Source of the DNA: Rhizobiales bacterium 2SD
Lineage (GTDB): Bacteria; Pseudomonadota; Alphaproteobacteria; Rhizobiales; Beijerinckiaceae
Direction of reading: 5' to 3'
DNA length: 64,000 nucleotides
NCBI GenBank assembly: GCA_005502805.1
Contig: SCMY01000009.1
Span: 178,159 to 242,158 of the forward strand
Shown here in pieces: positions 58,220 through 64,000 of the stretch (positions are counted from its first letter, which is position 1; the number at the start of each line of letters is the position of its first letter). Both the position numbers and the translations under genes were made by a program. Under the pieces are notes generated by a model. It worked only from the letters and a program-made list of their open reading frames with translations. It was not told the DNA's origin and did no database searches.

Positions 58220-58933
58220 ATGAACGACAGGTCGGACAGCGCCAGCATCGTGGACGGGCGGATGACGCTGCCGGGCGTAGCTGGCGTTTTCGTGCAGAAC
58301 GCCGCCAGGCCGCTCGCCTTCACGGCCGATGGCCTCGCCGCGGTCTCCGGGCATGAGTGGCGCGATGGCGTGCTGCACGATGCCGCCCGGATCGAAGGCC
58401 ATGCCCGTCCGGAAGGCGCGACGCTCGCCCGGATCGGCCAGGAAGGACCGGCGCAGGACCTGTCGCTGACCATCCGCTCCTTCCCCGGCGAGAGCGCGCC
58501 ACTGCTGCGGCTCAGCCTTCCCGCCGGGGCACAGGGCGATCTCGATGCCCGGCTCGCCGCCGAGCTCTTCCTGCCGCAACCGCTGTTCACCGCGCTGCGG
58601 CAGGATCTCGCCGAGGGCCGCGCCGGCAGCCTCTCCTTGACCGCGACCACCAATCTCTGGCTGCGCGAGGGGAGCACCGACGACGAGCCGCCGGTCTTCC
58701 ATCTCGCACCGGAGGCCGATGGCCGTCCGCCGCAGGCGCATGGGCGCGTGCAGAGCATCAGCTGGCGTCCGCTGGAGCCGGCTGCCGACCCCGCCTTCCT
58801 CGCGGCCGGACAGCCGGATCAGGACGAGGAGCCGGAAGACCCGGTCGCCGAGCAGCTTCGGCGAATCAACTGGAGCCTGAAGCAGGTCCTGATCATCCTC
58901 GTCTTCCTGATGCTGATCATCGCGCTGAAATAG
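58220..58933 (+). CDS. Tail-anchored hypothetical protein
   Basis: 237 residues: a long soluble part followed by one hydrophobic helix at the extreme C-terminus (VLIILVFLMLIIALK), so it is probably anchored in the inner membrane with the bulk in the cytoplasm. The middle contains LTIRSFPGESAPLLRLSL and a LWLREGSTDDEPPVFHL stretch, without known motifs. ATG at 58220 has GGGGACGGG before it. Function unknown. Confidence 0.7.
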   Translation: MNDRSDSASIVDGRMTLPGVAGVFVQNAARPLAFTADGLAAVSGHEWRDGVLHDAARIEGHARPEGATLARIGQEGPAQDLSLTIRSFPGESAPLLRLSLPAGAQGDLDARLAAELFLPQPLFTALRQDLAEGRAGSLSLTATTNLWLREGSTDDEPPVFHLAPEADGRPPQAHGRVQSISWRPLEPAADPAFLAAGQPDQDEEPEDPVAEQLRRINWSLKQVLIILVFLMLIIALK

Positions 58934-58936
58934 GGC

Positions 58937-59152
58937 TCACTCGTCCTGCGAGCGCTGGTTGGCTTGCGTCTCGTAGACCTGCTCATTCTCGATCCATTTG
59001 CCGTCGAGGCCGCGGCCGCGGTTGAGCTGCGTCTTGTCGCGATTGGAGAGCACCTTGTGGTCGGGCAGCGAGACCGGCCGCGTGCTCGTCGCGCCGGTGC
59101 CGTCACCCTTGCCGTTGATGCTCGGACCGAGCTTCCCGCCTGCATTGGCCAT
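58937..59152 (-). CDS. Small hypothetical protein (71 aa)
   Basis: 71 residues starting MANAGGKLGPSINGKGDGTG, then LPDHKVLSNRDKTQLNRGRGLDGKWIE and a polar tail. AAAGGAG lies 6 nt before this ATG. It is rich in Gly, Asn and Lys without a hydrophobic segment and looks like a stress or disordered protein. It is convergent with the tail-anchored protein gene. Confidence 0.65.
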   Translation of the reverse strand: MANAGGKLGPSINGKGDGTGATSTRPVSLPDHKVLSNRDKTQLNRGRGLDGKWIENEQVYETQANQRSQDE

Positions 59153-59273
59153 CATCGTCTCCTTTGCGTGCGTTGGGGCCCCTCGCATTGCCAACGCCCC
59201 GGCCCGGCGATGGTTCGCCTGCGAACTTCGCCCGCGCGCCTGCGTTGTTCCTGGTGCAGACTAGGAGCCCGCC

Positions 59274-59660
59274 ATGCTCGACATCCTTCCCGCCGCCGAC
59301 CATGTCGCGGCCTTCCGCATCACCGGCACGCTCGACGAACCGGATTTCGACCGGCTGATCGCCGAGATCGAGGCCAAGCTCGAGCGGCATGAGAAGCTCG
59401 GTATCCTCGCCGATCTCACCGGCTTCGAGGACATGACCTTCCGCGCCGGCCTGAAAGATGCGCGCTACGGCTTCGGCAAGATCCTGCAATGGCATCGCTT
59501 CCCGCGCGAGGCCGTGGTCACCGACAAGGGCTGGATCGAGACTTTGGTCGCGATCACGAGCCCGCTCGTGCCCTTCGTCGAGGTCAGGAGCTTCAAGCCC
59601 GACGCATTCGACGCGGCGCTCGCCTGGGCGAGCGAGATCGAGGGCGGCCCGAACGCCTGA
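59274..59660 (+). CDS. SpoIIAA-like (STAS fold) protein
   Basis: 128 residues of the SpoIIAA-like family: VAAFRITGTLDEPDFDRLIAEIEAKLERHEKLGILADLTGFEDMTF followed by REAVVTDKGWIETLVAITSPLVPFVEVRSF. Such small proteins have a STAS-related fold and are usually soluble; some bind hydrophobic ligands. TAGGAG precedes the ATG. Ungrouped with its neighbours. Confidence 0.85.
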   Translation: MLDILPAADHVAAFRITGTLDEPDFDRLIAEIEAKLERHEKLGILADLTGFEDMTFRAGLKDARYGFGKILQWHRFPREAVVTDKGWIETLVAITSPLVPFVEVRSFKPDAFDAALAWASEIEGGPNA

Positions 59661-59663
59661 GAC

Positions 59664-60086
59664 CTAAGGTACTGCCCAGAAGTCCCGTGCTTCCGGCGGC
59701 AGCATCTCCAGCATGCTTGCGAAGGCGCGTCGGTCGACATGGCGCCGGAGCGCGGCGGCGACATCGGCGATGCCGCTCTCCGGCAGGATGCTGTGGTCGC
59801 CGCGAAATGCCATCGCCTCCCTGATCAGCTTGGCCCGCGCCGAGAACGGCTTCGGCTCCGCTGTCGGATCCCAGTCGAGCAGCACCATCGCCCCGAGCAA
59901 TGGCGGCAGCGCCTGGGCGAAGGCGATCACCTGCGGCGCGGTCAATCGCGCCCGGAAGGTGACGATCACGGCGAACACCGACTGCCAGGTCTGATGCGTA
60001 GTCGCGTGGCCGAGCTGGTCGCGGGCATCGAGCAGGAAGCGTTCGAGGTCGCGCGAGGCGTGGACGAAGTCGGGCGGCACGGTCAT
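59664..60086 (-). CDS. DUF2267-like protein
   Basis: 140 residues; DUF2267-type features are ATTHQTWQSVFAVIVTFRARLTAPQVIAFAQALPPLL and an ending in which ADVAAALRRHVD is followed by EMLPPEARDFW. All-helical, no signal peptide. Such proteins are common in rhizobia but lack a known function. It is 3 nt from the convergent STAS gene. Confidence 0.75.
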   Translation of the reverse strand: MTVPPDFVHASRDLERFLLDARDQLGHATTHQTWQSVFAVIVTFRARLTAPQVIAFAQALPPLLGAMVLLDWDPTAEPKPFSARAKLIREAMAFRGDHSILPESGIADVAAALRRHVDRRAFASMLEMLPPEARDFWAVP

Positions 60087-60211
60087 GGCGGCATCCTAGC
60101 CGCACGGGCGCGCGGCCGGAACACAACGAAGATGAACGGCAGCGAACAATTCCGTTCAGGCGGAGTTCTGGACAGACCCGCTTTGATCGCGGCAACCAAA
60201 GGAGATGCCCC

Positions 60212-60505
60212 ATGCGACACCTTCTCATCGCCGCGGCGATCGCGCTCGGCGCCGCCGTGACGCCGGCCGCCGCCAGCGAGAGCTTCAGCGGCGCTGCCGC
60301 GCTCGACAAGGCCGAGGCGACCTATGTCCGCCACACCCGCGAGCACCGGATGTGGGAGATCCAGCGCAATCTCGATCGCCAGAACCGCTATGAGCGCCGC
60401 CATCGTTATCGCGACGATTACGGCTACGGCCGCCGTCGCGGCGGCCCGCCGCCCTGGGCCCCGGCCCATGGCCGCCGCGCGCATGACCGCTACGACCGCT
60501 GGTAG
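60212..60505 (+). CDS. Small exported Arg/Tyr-rich protein
   Basis: 97 residues with a signal peptide (MRHLLIAAAIALGAAVTPAAA) and a basic, Arg/Tyr-rich mature region (REHRMWEIQRNLDRQNRYERRHRYRDDYG) ending in a Gly/Pro/Arg tail. AAAGGAG lies well before the ATG. Periplasmic; function unknown. Confidence 0.75.
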   Translation: MRHLLIAAAIALGAAVTPAAASESFSGAAALDKAEATYVRHTREHRMWEIQRNLDRQNRYERRHRYRDDYGYGRRRGGPPPWAPAHGRRAHDRYDRW

Positions 60506-60514
60506 GCGGCCGCC

Positions 60515-60553
60515 GCGCCCTTCGCCTCCCTGTCCCCCAAGGGCGAAGGGCGC
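60515..60553 (+). terminator. Hairpin after the small exported protein
   Basis: GCGCCCTTCGCC and GGCGAAGGGCGC form a 12-bp stem around 15 nt. It lies 10 nt after the stop at 60505. It probably ends or stabilises that transcript. Confidence 0.6.
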
Positions 60554-60589
60554 GGAATTCATCAGCCTCCTTTTCCCCTCGCGAGCCTC

Positions 60590-60800
60590 CTTCTCCTCTT
60601 GGGGGAGAAGGTCCGGCAGGGGATGAGGGCTGTAAGACCGGGTGAGGCGTCAGTTGCTCACCCTGCATAGCGGGCCCTCATCCGTCAGCGCTGCGCGCTG
60701 CCACCTTCTCCCCACCAATGTCGGCTGTTGCCGACATTGGCACTTTGAGTTGCCCCTCTCGGGCAGGCCCGAGATGGGTGGGAGAAGGGTTCGCGCTGCG
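60590..60800. repeat. Extended imperfect inverted repeat (Rhizobiales-type palindromic element)
   Basis: GGGGGAGAAGGT at the left and CCACCTTCTCCCC near 60701-60713 are arms around GGGGATGAGGGC and GCCCTCATCC. A perfect 11-bp hairpin, CCAATGTCGGC/GCCGACATTGG (60715-60740), and a further GGTGGGAGAAGGG follow. This is a repetitive, non-coding intergenic element. Confidence 0.6.
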
Positions 60801-61394
60801 CTTCCCGCGCCCAAACTTTTCCCCGCCCGCGGGCTGATCCTGCGGGCGTTGTCGCATGTGAGGGGCAGCGGAGCGCCGCGAGGCGCTGGTTGGTGATCCG
60901 CTTCCGTGAGCTACGGAAGCGGTGCGGATGGATTGAGCCACCATCCGCACGCCCCGTGGCGCTCCGCCAGCGGCGATTTGAAAGCTCCGGGCCGCGCTTC
61001 TGTCACGCCGGTGTGAGCCGGCGCGGTCTAGCGAGCTCCTCGCGCAGAGGTCGTAGTGCCGCTAGGTCGGTTCCCGAAGCCTCCCGGGAGCGAGGCGCAA
61101 CCCTCGCCCGCAGGCGCCACCCGCCAAACGACATGCCTCCGGTCGGCCGCCCCTCGGGGATCGGATGCGCGGCATTATACGGGAGGTTCGGAGGGCGGGG
61201 ATAAGTTATCCTCCTCTCCCCCGCCACCCCCGTCGTGGTTTGGATTGTCCTCGGAATGACGCCCCAGCACCGCAGCGCCAGAGGAAACGCTAAGGCGAAC
61301 CTCTGCAAAGAACGGCCTGACAGCCCTTGCGATGACTATTCTAATAGGAAAACGATGACTCGTTGTAAGGGCGATTCGCGCTACGGGAGGTGAA
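60801..61394. other. Non-coding stretch at the border of the nuclease-methylase island
   Basis: No ORF here looks real. The left part is GC-rich without recognised signals; from about 61300 the sequence becomes more AT-rich, which continues into the island. I found no tRNA, attachment-site repeat or transposase. Confidence 0.5.
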
Positions 61395-62243
61395 ATGCAC
61401 GGCCCAGATATACTGGTCAGAACACTCTCAAAGGCGGATCGCCGCGATCGTTTTGGCAATGATTGGCAGTATCATTCGCGTAGCGACCACCATTCCAAGG
61501 TCGCCTGCTGGGGTATCGTTTTCGACCTGTTGAGGACGAGCCCACTGCTGCGACGTCATGTCGAAGCCAATATCGTCCACTTCGGTATCAACCACGAAAT
61601 GCGCGATTTCGTGCACGACCGGAAGAAGAATCTCGATCTCGTTCTCTGCACTGCCTCATCGGCGCCTGCGAAAGGCCAGACGACTCTCCCGGCGATGGCG
61701 AACGACTACGGAATCGTCCTAACTGACGCGGAAAAGATCGAGCTCACCAAGTTGCCGGCGTTGAGCCGCGCGCCTGTCGGTTCCGTGCTAATGGCATTGG
61801 AGGCAAAAGCCTGCATGACTGCGCATCAGAGGGCGTTACCGCGGCTCTATGACGAGCTCAACTCTTCGCATCTCACAGTCCACGGCGCGACCGACCAAGC
61901 CATTGCAGCCGGCTTCGCTATGGTCAATATCGCGTCACGCTATCTCAGTCCGGATCTAAATAAGAAGAATAGGCAGACCGAGCCTGAGTGGAGCGTACAC
62001 CGGCAGCCGCGCGACGCGGAGCTGGCCGTCGACAAAATCCGCCAGTTGCCCAAGCGGTCGAAGACCGGAGATACCGGCTATGATGCGCTCGCCATCGTCG
62101 TCATCGACTGCGCGAACGACGGTTCGCCAACCGGGCTCGTGACCTCACCGCCGGCGCCGCAACCGGGCGACATCTACCACTACGCTTCCATGATCGACCG
62201 ACTGGCTCACATTTACGCAACGCGATTCAAGGATCTCGGATAA
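61395..62243 (+). CDS. Probable PD-(D/E)XK nuclease of a restriction system
   Basis: 282 residues. A possible PD-(D/E)XK catalytic core is D81 in KKNLDLVLC and E136-A-K138 in LMALEAKACMTAH. Other residues that look functional are H32/H33 in SRSDHHSK and the RLYDELNSSHL stretch. The ATG has GGAGG 5-6 nt before it. It is convergent with vsr-dcm, and the last 33 codons overlap the 3' end of vsr. Composition is less GC-rich than in the host. A type II restriction endonuclease is my inference; no close family is recognised. Confidence 0.65.
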   Translation: MHGPDILVRTLSKADRRDRFGNDWQYHSRSDHHSKVACWGIVFDLLRTSPLLRRHVEANIVHFGINHEMRDFVHDRKKNLDLVLCTASSAPAKGQTTLPAMANDYGIVLTDAEKIELTKLPALSRAPVGSVLMALEAKACMTAHQRALPRLYDELNSSHLTVHGATDQAIAAGFAMVNIASRYLSPDLNKKNRQTEPEWSVHRQPRDAELAVDKIRQLPKRSKTGDTGYDALAIVVIDCANDGSPTGLVTSPPAPQPGDIYHYASMIDRLAHIYATRFKDLG

Positions 62244-62636
62244 CCGCTCAACCAAGGTTTCCGGCTTCGCGACTTCGCACTCCCAGATAGTCACGACCTT
62301 AAATCCCATCGCGCGCAACGATCGAATGGCTCGGGCGTCTCGGGCACGGTTGGCCGTGAACTTGCTCCGCCAGAATTCGGCATTGGATTTCGGTACGGTA
62401 GCGCGCCGGCAATTCGTGTGATGGTGCCAGAAGCAGCCCTGCACGAAGATAGCCCATCTGTGCCGACGATTGGAAAAATCCGGGGAGCCAGGCAGCTCGC
62501 GTACGTTCAACCGATAGGCATGTCCAAGCCCGCGAAGAACACGGGCGACAGCGAGTTCGGCGCTCGTGCTTCTCTGCCGAATGCGCGCCATCAACGCACT
62601 ACGGCGGGAATCAAAAGGCGCCGGCCTGCCAATCAT
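62145..62636 (-). CDS. vsr: Very short patch repair (Vsr) endonuclease
   Basis: 163 residues, starting with ATG overlapping the dcm stop (ATGA). Vsr signatures: ELPGSPDFSNRRHRWAIFVQ, CFWHHHTNC, VPKSNAEFW, ARDARAIRSLRAMGFKV and TIWECEV. These include the catalytic Asp in SPDF and the zinc-binding His/Cys region GCFWHHH. It nicks at T:G mismatches arising from deaminated 5-methylcytosine made by the partner methylase. The C-terminal part overlaps the convergent nuclease gene by 99 nt, so the tail past the family core may be non-essential. Confidence 0.9.
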   Translation of the reverse strand: MIGRPAPFDSRRSALMARIRQRSTSAELAVARVLRGLGHAYRLNVRELPGSPDFSNRRHRWAIFVQGCFWHHHTNCRRATVPKSNAEFWRSKFTANRARDARAIRSLRAMGFKVVTIWECEVAKPETLVERLSEILESRCVNVSQSVDHGSVVVDVARLRRRR

Positions 62637-63814
62637 TCGGCAGCGAGTATTGCTGTGGCTCGAGCGGGGCGAGAAGGCGGCATCGTGTTCTCGATACGCG
62701 CCAGATGCGCTCGGACGGCCTCGAGGAAGCCCGGCACGAAACGCAAGGAACTCCGTTGGGTCCGAGATAAAAAGCCACGCGTCGCTCTCGCCGAAAGCGG
62801 TTTGCCTTCGAACTGCAGGAACTCCGCCAATGGCGGACGATCGGTCCAAACCGGAAAGCTACCGATTTCGACAGCCTTACGCCGATTCCCGTCATAACGC
62901 GCTGCCTTCGGCCAGCGGGCTCCGTCTTCCAATGCACGATCGCGCGATTGCTCGTAAACGCCCGGCGCGGCGAGCCGAGTGCCCAGCCAGCGCGCCACGG
63001 GTTGCGTGACAGCGTTACCAACGAGCGACCACCGGACCGAGGCACGAGCGACCTCCTCGGCCGGCTTCGTCCAATCGGCCGTAAAACCTTGCAGACGTTC
63101 AGCGTCGCGAATGTCAGGAGTCACCACATCTCCGCATGGTAACAAGATCGCCGGAGGAGATGCGATTCCGACCGTAGATCCGTTCTTCAGGGTCGGCACT
63201 GCATCGGGTGCCCAGCCCAGGCCGCGCACACCTTCGGTCCAGTAGAAGCCGTGAGCCTGACGATCGAGGCTGGTCACGTTCGGCGGCGGCGAGATGTCAT
63301 CGGCAAAGAGCACATTCGCGGGATCTTGATCCGTCAATGTAGCAACGAAGAGGACCCGCTCCCGGCGCTGCGGAACCATGCTCAGCGAATTGATCACGCG
63401 ATAAGCCCAGCGATAACCGCGCTGCTCGAAGGCTTCGACGAGAATCTGGAGGGCGCGCCCCCTGTCCAGATGCAGCATGAAGCTGACGTTTTCGAGTACG
63501 ACCCACGGTACAGGTTGGCGATCGAGCAAGCGAAAGACGTGCCCGACCAAGCCGGAGCGGGTGCCTCCAATACCGGCAGTCAACCCAGCCTGCGACAAAT
63601 CTTGGCAGGGGAAGCCGCCAACCAGAAGATCGCTGTCGGCCGGCAAATCGGTAAGTTCCGCCACATCGCCAGCAATGGGCACGTCAGGAAAGTGCCGGGC
63701 GAGGACAGCCCGCGCCGGGCTCCAAACCTCACAGAGCAACAGAGATTCGTGGCCGGCCGCCGCCAACCCTTGCTCAAGCCCGCCGACTCCAGCGAACAAT
63801 CCCGTCACCTTCAT
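62633..63814 (-). CDS. dcm: DNA (cytosine-5-)-methyltransferase
   Basis: A 393-residue m5C methyltransferase. Motif I GLFAGVGGLEQGL, motif IV with catalytic Cys GGFPCQDLSQAG, ENV in VVLENVSFML (VI), QRRERV (VIII), and VGNAVTQPVARWL (X) are in the normal order. The variable target-recognition region lies between VIII and X (about 160-260), and a C-terminal extension of about 110 residues follows. ATG start at 63814. The stop overlaps vsr, so the pair is an operon. Target sequence unknown. Confidence 0.94.
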   Translation of the reverse strand: MKVTGLFAGVGGLEQGLAAAGHESLLLCEVWSPARAVLARHFPDVPIAGDVAELTDLPADSDLLVGGFPCQDLSQAGLTAGIGGTRSGLVGHVFRLLDRQPVPWVVLENVSFMLHLDRGRALQILVEAFEQRGYRWAYRVINSLSMVPQRRERVLFVATLTDQDPANVLFADDISPPPNVTSLDRQAHGFYWTEGVRGLGWAPDAVPTLKNGSTVGIASPPAILLPCGDVVTPDIRDAERLQGFTADWTKPAEEVARASVRWSLVGNAVTQPVARWLGTRLAAPGVYEQSRDRALEDGARWPKAARYDGNRRKAVEIGSFPVWTDRPPLAEFLQFEGKPLSARATRGFLSRTQRSSLRFVPGFLEAVRAHLARIENTMPPSRPARATAILAAE

Positions 63815-64000
63815 TGGTCAGCAGCTTCCATCCAAGGTGAGATCACGCTACTTTGTTCTCAAAATGTTCACAACCGGTTTCACGCATCTATGACCTGATG
63901 AAAGCTGATTCGCGACTCCTCACACACTGGCGTTCTTCAACCCCCGTAGAGCAAAGGACGAAGACCGGCATTTCCCTACCTCCGCCGCCCCCGTCTCTCC
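63815..64000. other. Upstream region of dcm and right edge of window
   Basis: No gene recognised. The dcm promoter should be on the minus strand in the AT-rich part near 63840-63890 (TTGAGAACAAAGT). Nothing else can be supported. Confidence 0.4.

Noticed and set aside
60590..61394. Possible CRISPR array or tRNA attachment site in the repeat-rich gap
   Set aside because: Repeats are inverted rather than regular direct repeats with spacers, and no tRNA-like cloverleaf or T-loop was found.
62418..63009. Plus-strand open frames opposite dcm
   Set aside because: Antisense to a methylase with all its motifs; no start signals or domains.

Overview
The window reads as a chromosomal segment of a high-GC alphaproteobacterium. 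A Bosea- or Rhizobiales-like host is my inference, drawn from the gene families, the many ABC and TRAP uptake systems, a SAM-II-type riboswitch and the short palindromic repeats; there is no rRNA or other marker gene to settle it. Genes are dense and many neighbours overlap by 1-4 nt, which suggests translational coupling. I saw no tRNA, rRNA, CRISPR array, transposase or integrase.

Layout. 1-4155: the 3' part of a TRAP transporter permease followed by a VOC protein, a RuBisCO-like protein and a DUF1537 sugar-acid kinase, probably a branched sugar-acid (3-oxo-isoapionate type) catabolic operon. 4168-9448: a small lipoprotein, a D-aminopeptidase-like serine hydrolase and two tandem paralogous peptide-type binding proteins. 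9535-13024: two small proteins, AnmK, RfbC and RfbB. 13097-15939: DsbD-like membrane reductase plus a thioredoxin-like partner. 15971-18677: PepSY proteins and a two-component system. 18694-24172 (minus): a ugp-type glycerol-3-phosphate ABC operon with a secreted protein and a creatininase-family enzyme built into it, preceded by a clear triple Pho box. 24376-27519: FAH-family enzyme, PfkB kinase, trans-3-hydroxyproline dehydratase. 28045-33258: a GT-C-like membrane protein, then thiC-thiM-thiE behind a TPP riboswitch with a Shine-Dalgarno-masking hairpin. 33364-36218: small proteins and a long Pro/Ala/Gln-rich OmpA-family protein.

36349-43789: a divergent locus. On the minus strand are a creatininase-family enzyme, dipeptide-type permeases, a fused double ATPase and a polysaccharide deacetylase; on the plus strand are a MarR regulator and the binding protein. 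A perfect 16-bp palindrome lies between the halves. 43944-46656: isoaspartyl peptidase, ketopantoate-reductase-like and SDR genes. 46790-53638: an FAD amine oxidase-like gene with phosphonoacetaldehyde hydrolase, then a Liv-type ABC transporter with a fused permease. 53858-57990 (minus): metN-metI-metQ-metQ behind two small genes, a short Met/Cys-containing leader ORF and a SAM-II-type riboswitch, ending in a strong terminator. 58220-60505: small conserved proteins. After a non-coding stretch with palindromic repeats (60506-61394) the composition becomes visibly less GC-rich. 61395-63814 is a restriction-modification-like island: a probable PD-(D/E)XK nuclease convergent with a Vsr endonuclease and a Dcm-type cytosine methyltransferase.

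Together this is mostly nutrient scavenging: sugar acids, amides and peptides, hydroxyproline, phosphonates and phosphate esters, and methionine. RNA and phosphate control signals can be read directly in the DNA. The least ordinary parts are the SAM-II/leader-peptide met operon, the RuBisCO-like operon, the creatininase embedded in ugp, and the nuclease-Vsr-Dcm island.
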